A DNA stretch of 64,000 nt from assembly GCA_965228425.1 (NCBI GenBank), contig OZ245815.1, forward strand, positions 2,666,001 to 2,730,000, given 5' to 3'. The notes under the pieces are model-generated. The model was not told where the DNA came from, ran no database searches, and saw only the letters and a program-made list of their open reading frames with translations. The stretch comes from JAJFJD01 sp965228425 (GTDB lineage Bacteria > Pseudomonadota > Alphaproteobacteria > UBA8366). Position numbers and translations under genes: made by a program. Each line of letters starts with the position of its first letter. The stretch's first letter is position 1. Below are positions 8,542 to 17,000 of the stretch, piece by piece.

Positions 8542-10305
8542 ATGAAAATGACTTCGCAAGAGGCGTTCGTCGAAACGCTTCGCGTGCAAGGCGTGAAGGT
8601 TGCCTACGGTATCGTCGGATCGGCCTTTATGCCGGGCTTGGACGTTTTCGAAGCTGCGGGAATCCGGTTTGTCGACGTCGCACACGAACAGGGCGCCGCT
8701 CATATGGCGGACGGCTACACGCGGGCGAGCGGCGAGGTCGCGGTCTGCATCGCGCAGAATGGCCCGGGCATCACTAATTTCGTGACCGCGGTCGCGGCGG
8801 CCTATTGGAACCACACGCCGATGGTCGTGATCACGCCAGAAACCGGCGCGATGACCCAGGGCCTTGGCGGTTTTCAGGAAACGCGCCAACTGCCGTATTT
8901 CGAGGAAATCACCTGCCATCAGGAAACCCTGACGCATCACAACCGGATCGTCGAGGCGCTGAACCGTTGCTTCCAACGCGCGCGTCAGCATTCCGCGCCC
9001 GTCCAATTCAACATTCCGCGCGACATGTTTTGCCAGGTCGTCGATCTGGAAATCCCGGAGCCGATCATGCCGGGCCGTCTCATGGGCGACGAGGCGTTGG
9101 TCCAATCCGCGGCGGACATGCTGGCCGGGGCGAAGTTCCCGATGATCGTGGCGGGCGCCGGTGTCGGCCTTGCCGATGCGGTCGAGGAATGCAAGACCCT
9201 GGCCGAATGCCTGGGCGCGCCGGTCGCGAACAGCTACCTGCACAACGACAGCTTCCCCGCGAGCCATCCGTTGGCCGTCGGGCCGCTTGGCTATCAGGGC
9301 TGGGAATCGGCGATGACGCTGATCAAACAGGCCGACGTGATCCTGGCGCTCGGGACCCGGCTGAACCCGTTCAGCACGCTGCCGCAGCACAATATCGAGT
9401 ACTGGACGGGGCAGGCGAAGATCATCCAGGTCGACTCCAACCCGGACATGCTGGGACTGGCCAAACCGATCGACGTGGGTATCTGCGGCGACGCCAAGGC
9501 GGTGGCGCAACAGCTTGTGCGGGCGTTGGACGGCCATTCCAGCGGCTCGGCAGGCGAGAAACGCAAGGCCGACGCGGCGACCGCCAAGTCCGCCTGGCTC
9601 CAGAAACTCGCCGGCTGGGATCATGAAGAGGACGATCCGGGCAGCACCTGGAACGAGCGCGCGCGCGAGCGGGAGCCCGAAAAGTTGGCACCCCGTCAGG
9701 TCTTGCGCGCGATCCAGGACGGTTTGCCGAAGGACGCCATGGTGTCCACCGATATCGGTAATATCTGCGCCATGGCGAACAGCTATCTCCCGTTCGAGGA
9801 GCCGCGCAGCTTCCTGGCGCCGGGCATGTTCGGCAACTGCGGTTATGCGTTTCCGTCGATCATGGGCGCCAAGATGGCGCGCCCCGACCGGCCGGCCGTC
9901 GCCCTTGTCGGTGACGGCGCGTTTGGCATCAGCCTGAACGAACTGCCGACCTGCAACCGCATGCAGATTCCGGTCACGGTCATCGTCTTTCGCAACGGCC
10001 AATGGGGTGCGGAGAAGAAGAACGATATCCTGTGGTTCGACGAGCGTTTCGTCGGGACCGAACTCGGCGACGACTTCAGCTATGCCGATGTGGCCAAGGC
10101 CTTCGGGGTGGATGGTCTTCGTGTCGAGACGATGGACGAGTTGACCTCGGCCGTTTCCGAGGGCTGTGCCGCCCAGAAAAAGGGCACGACCACGCTGATC
10201 GAAGTGGTGGTGAACCAGGAACTGGGCGCGCCGTTCCGCCGCGACGCCATGCAGGACCAGGCTTGCCTGCTGGACCGCTACAAAAACTTGACCGTTTCGC
10301 GATAA
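8542..10305 (+). CDS. xsc: Sulfoacetaldehyde acetyltransferase
   Basis: Xsc is a thiamine diphosphate enzyme that converts sulfoacetaldehyde and phosphate to acetyl phosphate and sulfite, the desulfonation step of taurine and isethionate breakdown. The 587-residue protein has the acetolactate-synthase-like layout. The N-terminal pyrimidine-binding domain has catalytic Glu49 in DVAHEQGAAHMADGY, and CIAQNGPGITNF follows. The C-terminal diphosphate-binding domain has VGDGAFGISLNELPTCNRM around residue 457. The strong likeness to Xsc plus divergent pta and iclR distinguish it from other TPP enzymes. A ribosome site AAAGGAAAG precedes ATG 8542, and a strong terminator follows, so it is probably transcribed alone. 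Confidence 0.93.
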   Translation: MKMTSQEAFVETLRVQGVKVAYGIVGSAFMPGLDVFEAAGIRFVDVAHEQGAAHMADGYTRASGEVAVCIAQNGPGITNFVTAVAAAYWNHTPMVVITPETGAMTQGLGGFQETRQLPYFEEITCHQETLTHHNRIVEALNRCFQRARQHSAPVQFNIPRDMFCQVVDLEIPEPIMPGRLMGDEALVQSAADMLAGAKFPMIVAGAGVGLADAVEECKTLAECLGAPVANSYLHNDSFPASHPLAVGPLGYQGWESAMTLIKQADVILALGTRLNPFSTLPQHNIEYWTGQAKIIQVDSNPDMLGLAKPIDVGICGDAKAVAQQLVRALDGHSSGSAGEKRKADAATAKSAWLQKLAGWDHEEDDPGSTWNERAREREPEKLAPRQVLRAIQDGLPKDAMVSTDIGNICAMANSYLPFEEPRSFLAPGMFGNCGYAFPSIMGAKMARPDRPAVALVGDGAFGISLNELPTCNRMQIPVTVIVFRNGQWGAEKKNDILWFDERFVGTELGDDFSYADVAKAFGVDGLRVETMDELTSAVSEGCAAQKKGTTTLIEVVVNQELGAPFRRDAMQDQACLLDRYKNLTVSR

Positions 10306-10326
10306 GACACCCATCCGCGACGGAAG

Positions 10327-10358
10327 CGGGCGCCGGAGCGATCCGGCGCCCGTTTTTT
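10327..10358 (+). terminator. Rho-independent terminator of xsc
   Basis: A perfect 11-base stem, CGGGCGCCGGA (10327-10337) pairing with TCCGGCGCCCG (10342-10352) around a GCGA loop, is followed by six T. It begins 21 bases after the xsc stop codon. Confidence 0.92.
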
Positions 10359-10611
10359 AATAAAAATCAGGGTATTCACCACATTCCGGGCCGATAAATT
10401 CAGGCGCGAATCGGGGTTAAAAACCGGATAAATCTCTTGAGTATTACTCTCGGCGGTGTATGGTCGGTCTGCGTTATAACGTCGTTGTTGCTCTCATGTT
10501 TACCCGTTTCGACGGTTAGCCAGGTTACTTCTGCGGCATTTTGAACGTGATTCTTGGGAAAGCCGCACGCGGCGGCGTTCCGGTATTGGATTGTCGTGAA
10601 AGGAAAAGATC

Positions 10612-10821
10612 ATGGCGAACGGTGTTGTCAAATGGTTTAACCCCACCAAGGGCTATGGCTTTATCGAGCCGGAAGACGGCTCGAAAGATGCATTCGTGCA
10701 TATCAGCGCGGTAGAGCGGTCCGGTCTGTCCACGTTGACGGAAGGCCAGCGGGTCACCTTCGAATTGGTGCCTGGCCGGGACGGAAAAATGGCTGCCGAG
10801 AATATCGCTCTCGCAGACTGA
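10612..10821 (+). CDS. Cold-shock protein, CspA family
   Basis: A 69-residue single cold-shock domain that binds single-stranded RNA/DNA. RNP1-type motif KGYGFIEP and RNP2-type motif DAFVHISAVE are both present, and the size is standard for CspA proteins. A GAAAGGAAAAG ribosome site precedes ATG 10612. About 250 non-coding bases lie upstream, consistent with the long structured 5' leader common in csp genes. A TTGAGT...TATGGT pair with 16-base spacing at 10437-10464 is a possible promoter, weakly supported. Csp genes are chaperones for mRNA at low temperature or in growth transitions. Confidence 0.95.
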   Translation: MANGVVKWFNPTKGYGFIEPEDGSKDAFVHISAVERSGLSTLTEGQRVTFELVPGRDGKMAAENIALAD

Positions 10822-10829
10822 TCCGGCTG

Positions 10830-10860
10830 CGGGGCGGTCTTTGGCCGTCCCGTTCTTCGT
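10830..10860 (+). terminator. Possible terminator after the csp gene
   Basis: A 7-base stem GGGGCGG/CCGTCCC (one G-U pair) with a 7-base loop, followed by GTTCTTCGTT. The T-rich tail is imperfect, so strength is uncertain. Confidence 0.5.
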
Positions 10861-10902
10861 TAGTTATCCGCCCGTTGTTCGATCATTGAGTGAGTGTGCC
10901 GT

Positions 10903-11097
10903 TTGCCCCGGAAACCCAACTACAAGTTCGAACGAATGGAGCGCGAGCGCGCGAAGGCCAAGAAAAAGGCCGAACGCAAGCTGGCGCGTGAAGAGCGGAA
11001 GAAGGCCCAGGCCGGCGAAGGTCCTGCGGTCGACGGGGCCGATGACGCCGATTCCGAGCCTGAGGCGGCCGCCCAATCGGCGAGTGACCAAGGCTAA
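10903..11097 (+). CDS. Small highly charged conserved alphaproteobacterial protein
   Basis: A protein of about 64 residues that would begin MPRKPNYKFERMERERAKAK if the TTG at 10903 is the start; a GTG at 10894 is the alternative. The first half is a lysine/arginine/glutamate-rich predicted coiled helix. The second half is acidic and alanine-rich (GADDADSEPEAAAQ). I recall similar short proteins with the PRKPNYxFERMERER start in alphaproteobacteria, with no known function. The ribosome site is weak. Low complexity makes the call moderate. A 13-base direct repeat begins at its stop codon. Confidence 0.6.
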   Translation: MPRKPNYKFERMERERAKAKKKAERKLAREERKKAQAGEGPAVDGADDADSEPEAAAQSASDQG

Positions 11098-11124
11098 ATC
11101 CAACCCTCCAGGGCTAAATCCAAC
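11092..11124. repeat. Short tandem direct repeat
   Basis: GGCTAAATCCAAC occurs at 11092-11104 and again at 11112-11124, a 20-base period. The first copy includes the TAA stop of the small charged protein. It looks like a small local duplication. Confidence 0.6.
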
Positions 11125-11208
11125 TCTATTGACGACATGACTTGAGCGAGGCCGGCTTCTAAGGCCGACGCCACGTTCAATGGCATTTCCGGCGGACGGG
11201 GTGCGGAT

Positions 11209-11865
11209 TCATGCCAACCCGAGCAGACCGCAGACATCTTCCATGCGATGAACGATCTCCGCGCCTTCTTGTCGCAAGGCGTCGGCGTCGGTGAAGGGAT
11301 CGCCGGCATAGCCCAGAACCCGCGCGCCGGCGGCGACCCCGGCTTGGACGCCGCTCAATGAATCTTCGATCACCACGGCATCTTCGCAGCGATGGCCCAT
11401 TGCCGCCGCCGCGATCAGGAATATGTCCGGATGCGGCTTGCCCCGCCCGACATCCTGAGCGCTGAACAGCACGTCCTTCATCAGCGGCAGCAATCCGACC
11501 GGGCCGAGCGTGCTGTGCATCTTCGGAACCGATCCCGACGACGCAACGCAATACGAAATGTCACTCGCCGCAACCCGCTGAATCAGATCGATGACGCCGG
11601 GAACCGGTTTCACGTCGATGGCGACCGCGTCTTCGATCGTCCGGCGCACGCGCGGCGGCAATGTCGGGTCGAACGGTTGGTCCAACAGGTCCGCGACATG
11701 GCGGCACACGTCCTCGATCATCTTGCCTTGGAACTGCCGCCGGCACTCATCGCGGCTCAGGTCAAGGCCTAGCTCCAAGAGGAACTCGGCCAGTTTCGCG
11801 TTCGCGACCGGCTCGGTATCCACCAAGACGCCGTCGCAGTCGAAGATTACGAGGTTGGGAGCCAT
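11209..11865 (-). CDS. HAD-family phosphatase / phosphoglucomutase-like hydrolase
   Basis: A 218-residue HAD subfamily IA protein. Motif I is IFDCDGVLVDTEPV (nucleophile Asp near residue 9, followed by the DGVLVD pattern). A helical cap spans about residues 18-85. Motif II lies in CVASSGSVPKM, the motif III lysine in GRGKPHPDIF, and motif IV in AVVIEDSLSGVQAG. This layout matches beta-phosphoglucomutase or phosphoglycolate-phosphatase-like enzymes acting on small phosphorylated metabolites in the cytosol. The substrate cannot be assigned. It stands alone on the minus strand. Confidence 0.9.
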   Translation of the reverse strand: MAPNLVIFDCDGVLVDTEPVANAKLAEFLLELGLDLSRDECRRQFQGKMIEDVCRHVADLLDQPFDPTLPPRVRRTIEDAVAIDVKPVPGVIDLIQRVAASDISYCVASSGSVPKMHSTLGPVGLLPLMKDVLFSAQDVGRGKPHPDIFLIAAAAMGHRCEDAVVIEDSLSGVQAGVAAGARVLGYAGDPFTDADALRQEGAEIVHRMEDVCGLLGLA

Positions 11866-12078
11866 TCGAACCGATTTTCGTGCCGGCAGCGACGCCGGTG
11901 GAGATACTACATAGCACTTCGCCGGCGCCGATAAACCCTGTTGCGACGCCTTGCCGAAAGGGTGTAACGGCGATACGGTCGGCGCGATTTCGTTGCCGGC
12001 CTCTCTCGCCGAACGGGATGCGCCTGTTTCTCATTCTGCCGCGCTGGAATTTTTCATGCACGATCCGTGTAATTCGCC

Positions 12079-12852
12079 GTGGATCTGATCGTCTCCGCCG
12101 TCGAAGGCTTGAGCCCCGGTGTCCTGGTCTTTTGCCTCCTCGCGATGTTCGTTGCGGCCTTCATCCGAGGATTCACCGGCTTTGGCTCGTCGCTCATGTG
12201 GGTGCCGAGCCTGTCGCTGGTTCTGCCGCCGGTGGCGGTGGTGCCGATCACGTTCCTGCTGGAGATCCTGATCAGCCTGCAGTTGGCGCCGACCATTCGA
12301 AAGGATGCGGATTGGCCGTCGCTGTGGCGGATTTGGGTCGGTGCGTTCGTTGGCGTCCCGATCGGGTTGGCGCTGATCGCGACCGTCCCGGCGGATATCA
12401 CGCGGGCCGGGGTCGCGCTCACGGTCATCGTTGCGGCGATCATCCTCTGGCGCGGAACCCGGTTGAGCGGAACCTTCTCAACGCCGGCAACCGCAGGGGT
12501 CGGGGCGGCGGCAGGGTTCCTGACCGGCGCGGTCGGTATCCCGGGGCCGCCGGTTTTTCTGTACTATCTGTCGACCCCGTTGGATATCCGCGTGGCGCGG
12601 GCCTCGATCATGGCCTACATCCTGGGCGCAGGCGTTCTAGGCTGTGTCTTTGCGGCGTTCCGGGGCATGCTTGATGCCGATGCGCTGGTTCGCGCGCTGC
12701 TGCTGTTTCCGATCGTGCTCGCCGGCACGTATCTAGGCTCTCATGCCTTCGGAAAGGCTGATCCCGAACGCGCCCGGCGCTGGGCGCTTGTGGTCTTGAT
12801 CGTGATGGGGGCCACCCTATTGATCCGTGTGCTGTATACGGCGATGCAATAG
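12079..12852 (+). CDS. TauE/SafE-family sulfite/organosulfonate exporter-like permease
   Basis: A 257-residue integral membrane protein with about eight hydrophobic helices in two repeats. It carries the TauE/SafE signatures FIRGFTGFGSSLMWVPSLSLVLPP in the first half and GFLTGAVGIPGPPVFLYYL in the second. Family members export sulfite, sulfoacetate or other sulfur anions, or are uncharacterised. Its place near xsc, which releases sulfite, fits sulfite export, but the gene is in a different transcription unit. The start is GTG 12079 with no strong ribosome site. Confidence 0.85.
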   Translation: MDLIVSAVEGLSPGVLVFCLLAMFVAAFIRGFTGFGSSLMWVPSLSLVLPPVAVVPITFLLEILISLQLAPTIRKDADWPSLWRIWVGAFVGVPIGLALIATVPADITRAGVALTVIVAAIILWRGTRLSGTFSTPATAGVGAAAGFLTGAVGIPGPPVFLYYLSTPLDIRVARASIMAYILGAGVLGCVFAAFRGMLDADALVRALLLFPIVLAGTYLGSHAFGKADPERARRWALVVLIVMGATLLIRVLYTAMQ

Positions 12853-12992
12853 AGGCCTAAAATGCCGTTTCGGGCGAATTTTGGGAAGATTCGCTTGTGA
12901 AAAACCGTCTATTAGACAAGCATTTGATATAGAATACCGCCCTGAATTCGCGACGCTCGCGGATCGGCGGGCCATCATCAGGAGTGTGTGAC

Positions 12993-14303
12993 ATGCGGTA
13001 CCCGACCAACGATCTCGAACATCACTGGATGCCGTTCTCGTCCAACAAGCATTTCAAGAAAGAGCCGCGTCTGATCGTCGAGGGCAAGGGCGTTCATTTC
13101 AAGTCGCATCACGGCCACGACCTGATTGATGCCGTGTCGGGCCTATTCTGTTCGCCGGCCGGTCACAGCCGCCCGGAAATCGCGGAAGCGGTGTATGAGC
13201 AACTCAAAGAGATGTCCTATATGCCGCCGTTCCAGCACGGCCATCCGGCGGCCTTCGAACTGGCCCGCCGGGTCAAGGCGCTGACGCCGGGTGACTTGGA
13301 TTACACATTCTTCGTGAATTCCGGATCGGAAGCGGTTGAGACGGCGCTGAAGATGGCGTTGCTGTACCACCGGGTGCGCGGTGAGGGGCAGCGGATGCGG
13401 CTGGTCGGGCGCGAGCGCGGGTATCACGGCGTGAACTTCGCGGGATTTTCCGTCGGCGGCATGGTGAAGAATCGCGAGATGTACGGCCTCGGCGTGCCGG
13501 GCGTCTTGCATATGCGCCATACCTGGACGGAAGAACAGCGATTCAGCCAGGGCCAGCCGGAAAACGGCGCCGAATTGGCGAACGACCTGCAGCGTTTCTG
13601 CGACTTGCACGGCGGTGACACCATCGCCGCCTGCATCGTCGAGCCGGTTGCGGGGTCGACGGGCTGCTTGGTCCCGCCGAAGGGATATCTAGAGCGGTTG
13701 CGCGAGATCTGCGACGCCCACGGCATCCTGCTGATCATGGACGAGGTGATATGCGGTTTCGGCCGTCTCGGCAGCAATTTCGGGGCGACCCGCTTCGGCG
13801 TGCAGCCGGACATCATCACGATGGCGAAGGCGTTGACCAACGGCTCGATCCCGATGGCGGCGGTCACGGTCAGCGATACGATCTACAAGACGATCACCGA
13901 TGCCGCGCCGGAGCAGGGCGTCGACTTTTTCCACGGCTATACCTACAGCGCGCATCCGGCATCCTGTGCCGCCGGGATCGCGGCCCTGACAATCTATGAG
14001 GAAGAGGGGCTGTTCGATCGGGCGAAGCAACTCGAGAAGCCGTTCCTGAAACAGCTTTACGCGTTGAAGGACCTGAGCATCGTAACCGACATTCGGGGAA
14101 TCGGCTTGCTGGCCGGTGTCGATCTCGCGCCGGACGGCAATCCGGGCGTCCGGGGCTACCAAGCGGTTCGCGATTTCTACGAAGCCGGTGTGATGACCAA
14201 GATGACCGGCGATACGATGCTGATCGCGCCGCCGTTCGTGTCCACCGAGGCGGACCTCGACCGGATGTTCGAACTCATCCGGGGTGTCCTCAGCAAGTAC
14301 TAG
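12993..14303 (+). CDS. Class III omega-amino acid:pyruvate aminotransferase
   Basis: A 436-residue PLP fold-type I transaminase. The start LEHHWMPFSSNKHFKKEPRL and DAVSGLFCSPAGHSRPEI resemble beta-alanine:pyruvate aminotransferases. Cofactor signatures are NSGSEAVETALKMA, IMDEVICGFGRLG and Lys279 in TMAKALTNGSIPM. ATG 12993 is preceded by AGGAG at an 8-base spacing. Such enzymes move terminal amino groups of beta-alanine, hypotaurine or taurine to pyruvate. With xsc nearby, conversion of taurine to sulfoacetaldehyde is an attractive possibility, but beta-alanine or another omega-amine is equally consistent. It ends 3 bases from the convergent cyclophilin-like gene. Confidence 0.9.
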   Translation: MRYPTNDLEHHWMPFSSNKHFKKEPRLIVEGKGVHFKSHHGHDLIDAVSGLFCSPAGHSRPEIAEAVYEQLKEMSYMPPFQHGHPAAFELARRVKALTPGDLDYTFFVNSGSEAVETALKMALLYHRVRGEGQRMRLVGRERGYHGVNFAGFSVGGMVKNREMYGLGVPGVLHMRHTWTEEQRFSQGQPENGAELANDLQRFCDLHGGDTIAACIVEPVAGSTGCLVPPKGYLERLREICDAHGILLIMDEVICGFGRLGSNFGATRFGVQPDIITMAKALTNGSIPMAAVTVSDTIYKTITDAAPEQGVDFFHGYTYSAHPASCAAGIAALTIYEEEGLFDRAKQLEKPFLKQLYALKDLSIVTDIRGIGLLAGVDLAPDGNPGVRGYQAVRDFYEAGVMTKMTGDTMLIAPPFVSTEADLDRMFELIRGVLSKY

Positions 14304-14306
14304 GAA

Positions 14307-14681
14307 TCAATCGAGGAATTCGACGGAAACGACCTCGCCGCCCCGCGCGGCGGCGAGGTCGCGTACGTCGCTGAGCGCGTTGCCGAAGATGTTGCATGGG
14401 CTGGCCAGGCGGATTTCATCGCCTTGTGAAATCGGGGTCGGGCCGAAGCCGATCGCGATGGCGTCGCCGTCGGGCCAGAACGCGATTTCGCCCGCCTCCA
14501 CGACGGCGCGGGCATCCGCCTCGCGGTCCACGCTGACAGGCGTTGAGAAATACACCTCGTCGCCCCAGGTCATCGCCGAGGCCGTTATGGGGAGGGCGGC
14601 ATGGATGGCGTCGGCGGTTGGCGTTTCCAAAAGCTCTACGTCGACGGCAATCGTTCCGATGGTGATACGGATTTTTCGCAT
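14307..14681 (-). CDS. Cyclophilin-like fold protein
   Basis: A 124-residue protein with features of the cyclophilin-like beta-barrel family typified by TM1367. These include the N-terminal KIRITIGTIAVDVELLETPTADAIHAALP, TWGDEVYFSTPV, GEIAFWPDGDAIAIGFGPTPIS and CNIFGNALSDV. No peptidyl-prolyl isomerase activity is established for this family. The GDxIxIGFGPTP strip is the best-conserved part. It is a single gene between the aminotransferase and hpnM, with no obvious partner. Confidence 0.8.
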   Translation of the reverse strand: MRKIRITIGTIAVDVELLETPTADAIHAALPITASAMTWGDEVYFSTPVSVDREADARAVVEAGEIAFWPDGDAIAIGFGPTPISQGDEIRLASPCNIFGNALSDVRDLAAARGGEVVSVEFLD

Positions 14682-14724
14682 TTTGAAAGTTTAGCGCGGA
14701 ACGCGGGTTTTTCGCGACCCGGAA

Positions 14725-15393
14725 TCAACTGGACTGTGCGCCGAGGACAGAAATCTTTTTCTCCAGGATCGCAAGCAATTCGTTCAAGCCTTTGTTCTTG
14801 AGGGTTGAACTGTATTCCGACCGTTTGGTGGATAGCTCACTAATCGTTCCCTTTACGAAAACGTCGATGATCTTCCAGTCGTCTTTCTTGGGAGCCCGCA
14901 ACAGGTAGTTGATCTTGATCCGTTCGCCATCCGCTTTCACCAGTTCGGTACGAACCAGCCGGGTTCCCTTCCGCGGGGTTTCTTCCTTGATGATTTGGAA
15001 CTTTTCGCCGGAATAGCCCTTGAATCGGTCGGCATAGGTGGCGATCGTCAATCGAGAAAACGCGTTCACCAGCTTCGCCTGTTGGTCTTTGGACAGTCTT
15101 TTCCAATGGCGGCCGGCGGAGTAACGGGTCATGAAATCGAGGTCGAAGGTCGCCTTTACGGACGGCTTGAGCTTGGCGTACCGGCCGTCATATCCCAGCT
15201 TCTCCGCGGACTGCATCACGGTTAGCAAATTCTTGTTGAAATTGCTGATGACGGCGGTCGCCGAACCTGCCGAGGCCGGCGCTGCGGCGACGATGAGCAG
15301 GGCGGTGAGGAGGCCAGCAAGGGCCCATTGGAAGCGAAATAAAACGTTGTTAATCAAAATCTTATTCCAAATATCCTGTGCCGAGAAAACCAA
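14725..15393 (-). CDS. hpnM: HpnM-like MlaC/Ttg2D family periplasmic lipid-binding protein
   Basis: A 222-residue protein with an N-terminal hydrophobic signal (about residues 20-42, ending APASAG). An MlaC/toluene-tolerance Ttg2D domain follows, with VMQSAEKLGYDGRYAKLKPSVKATFD, FDLDFMTRYSAGRHWKRLS and the VFVKGTISELSTKRSEYSS end. MlaC-type proteins carry lipids across the periplasm; HpnM is the version found in hopanoid clusters and is thought to help move hopanoids. Its divergent position next to the nucleotidyltransferase-hpnA operon supports the HpnM call. Two Met codons before the signal are possible starts. Confidence 0.85.
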   Translation of the reverse strand: MVFSAQDIWNKILINNVLFRFQWALAGLLTALLIVAAAPASAGSATAVISNFNKNLLTVMQSAEKLGYDGRYAKLKPSVKATFDLDFMTRYSAGRHWKRLSKDQQAKLVNAFSRLTIATYADRFKGYSGEKFQIIKEETPRKGTRLVRTELVKADGERIKINYLLRAPKKDDWKIIDVFVKGTISELSTKRSEYSSTLKNKGLNELLAILEKKISVLGAQSS

Positions 15394-15615
15394 CTGGACG
15401 ATGATACCGCAGCGTTTGATGGTTGTGCCAATAGATGGTGTTCACAATAAATTGGTCAATGGCTAAGAAGTCGGATTTTGCGGTATCAATCTCTCGCTAT
15501 TTCAAGTGTAATATATTTGTCTTTTACCGCGCGTCCGCAGGAAACTATCGACGGGAAACGCGCAAATTTCTTTCTCCGATACGGCGCGCTGCATGTCGCC
15601 CGAAGGACGAATGCG

Positions 15616-16365
15616 ATGAAGGCTATCATGCTCGCGGCGGGCGTCGGCGCCCGTTTGGGTCAGGGCGAAAATTTTATTCCGAAAGTGCTGTTGCAATTCG
15701 GTGGCCAGACCCTGCTGCAACGCCATGTTGAACTTCTTTCCCATGCCGGTGTGCGTGAGCTGGTCATCGCTGTCGGACATCAGGCGGAGTTGATCGAAGG
15801 GGCAATCGTGGATTTGGGTGTCGGCGACTTCGTCCGGACAATTTTCAATCCCCACTACAAACGAGGCCCGATAACGACCTTATGGTCCGTCCGGGATGAG
15901 TTAATCGTCGATGATCCGATTATCCTCATGGATGCGGACGTGTTGTACGACCATCGCATGCTGCCGCGATTGATCGGGTCGTCGGTGAAAAATTGCTTCT
16001 TGATGGACAAGGATGTCGAACCGGGAGATGAGCCGGTCAAGCTCTGTATGCGGGGCGACGAACTGGTCGATTTCCACAAGCAACCGACCGAGGCGTACGA
16101 CTACTACGGTGAATGGATTGGGTTCCTGAAGTTGTCCGCCGAATTGGCGGCTCAGGTGCCCGATGCGACTTGGCCGTATTTTGAGAACGACGCGGAAAGC
16201 GTGTTGTACGAAGTCGCGATTCGGGACCTGCTGCTGGCGGATAAATCGGGCGCCTTCGGTGTAGAAGACGTTACCGGTTTGCCTTGGATCGAAATCGACT
16301 TCATGGAAGACATAGCCAAAGCGGAAGCCGAAATTCTTCCGCTGCTCGAGGCCTTGCCGGAATGA
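15616..16365 (+). CDS. Nucleotidyltransferase (sugar/alditol/choline-phosphate NTP transferase type)
   Basis: A 249-residue single-domain NTP transferase. It begins MKAIMLAAGVGARLGQGEN with the NTP-binding loop and the substrate lysine in PKVLLQFGGQTLL. IILMDADVLYD carries the metal-binding aspartate. Such enzymes join NTP to a phosphorylated sugar, inositol, choline or alditol. The start ATG 16616-type alternatives are absent; ATG 15616 follows a weak GAAGGACGA site. The gene overlaps the next one by 4 bases (ATGA), and that gene is a CDP-alcohol phosphatidyltransferase homologue. The pair probably makes and uses a CDP-activated headgroup, next to hpnA. The exact substrate is unknown. Confidence 0.82.
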   Translation: MKAIMLAAGVGARLGQGENFIPKVLLQFGGQTLLQRHVELLSHAGVRELVIAVGHQAELIEGAIVDLGVGDFVRTIFNPHYKRGPITTLWSVRDELIVDDPIILMDADVLYDHRMLPRLIGSSVKNCFLMDKDVEPGDEPVKLCMRGDELVDFHKQPTEAYDYYGEWIGFLKLSAELAAQVPDATWPYFENDAESVLYEVAIRDLLLADKSGAFGVEDVTGLPWIEIDFMEDIAKAEAEILPLLEALPE

Positions 16366-17000
16366 ATCCTGAGTCGAGTGCGGCCGCCGTCGCGATCGAT
16401 CAACGAATAGCGAGATGGGCGGCGCGGCCGCTGGCGCGCTTGTCGGTACACCCCAATGCGGTCACTGCCAGCAGCATTCTTGTCGGATTGAGTGCCGGAT
16501 GGTTGCTGGCGCAAGGGGATTGGCTGATCCATGTCGGGGCTGCCATTTTCGCCATCGCGGTTTGGATGGACCATTTGGACGGCGAAGTCGCGCGGCAAAC
16601 CGGACGGACCAGTACATTTGGGCATTATTTCGACCATGTGGCGGCCATGACAAATTACGTCGCGGGGTTCGTCGGCGCCGGCATCGGTCTCGGCAAGGGC
16701 GCGTTAGGTGAGTGGGGGCTTATTCTCGGGATTGTTGCCGGGGTCTCCGTGGCGGCCATCATGACGGTGCGCCTGTACATCGAATTCTTTCACGGCCACG
16801 AGTCCGTTCGGCAGGGCGTGCACTACGGCTTCGAGATCGAGGATACGCTTTACGTGCTCGCGCCGGTAACCTGGTTCGGTGTATTGAAGTACTTCATCAT
16901 CGCCGCTGGCGTCGGCGCGCCGATCTTCCTGCTTTGCGTAACTTGGCAAGCGGTGGGCGTGTATCGCCGCTCGCGGCCTAGCGACGCGGGATCGGAATGA
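16362..17000 (+). CDS. CDP-alcohol phosphatidyltransferase-like membrane protein with altered active site
   Basis: A 212-residue protein with about five to six membrane helices. The CDP-alcohol signature D-x2-DG-x2-AR-x8-G-x3-D-x3-D is visible as Asp70, Asp73, Gly74, Ala77-Arg78, Gly87 and Asp91. The final Asp is replaced by Ala95 (reading FDHVAAM). That residue is regarded as the catalytic base in studied members, so the enzyme may be inactive, use another base, or have a different reaction. It overlaps the nucleotidyltransferase before it and hpnA after it by 4 bases each, so all three are translationally coupled. Possible roles are attaching a CDP-linked headgroup to a lipid or hopanoid; this is inference. 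Confidence 0.8.
   Translation: MNPESSAAAVAIDQRIARWAARPLARLSVHPNAVTASSILVGLSAGWLLAQGDWLIHVGAAIFAIAVWMDHLDGEVARQTGRTSTFGHYFDHVAAMTNYVAGFVGAGIGLGKGALGEWGLILGIVAGVSVAAIMTVRLYIEFFHGHESVRQGVHYGFEIEDTLYVLAPVTWFGVLKYFIIAAGVGAPIFLLCVTWQAVGVYRRSRPSDAGSE

Noticed and set aside
8470..10314. A 614-codon minus-strand frame
   Set aside because: It mirrors xsc on the other strand; high GC creates long antisense frames without stops.
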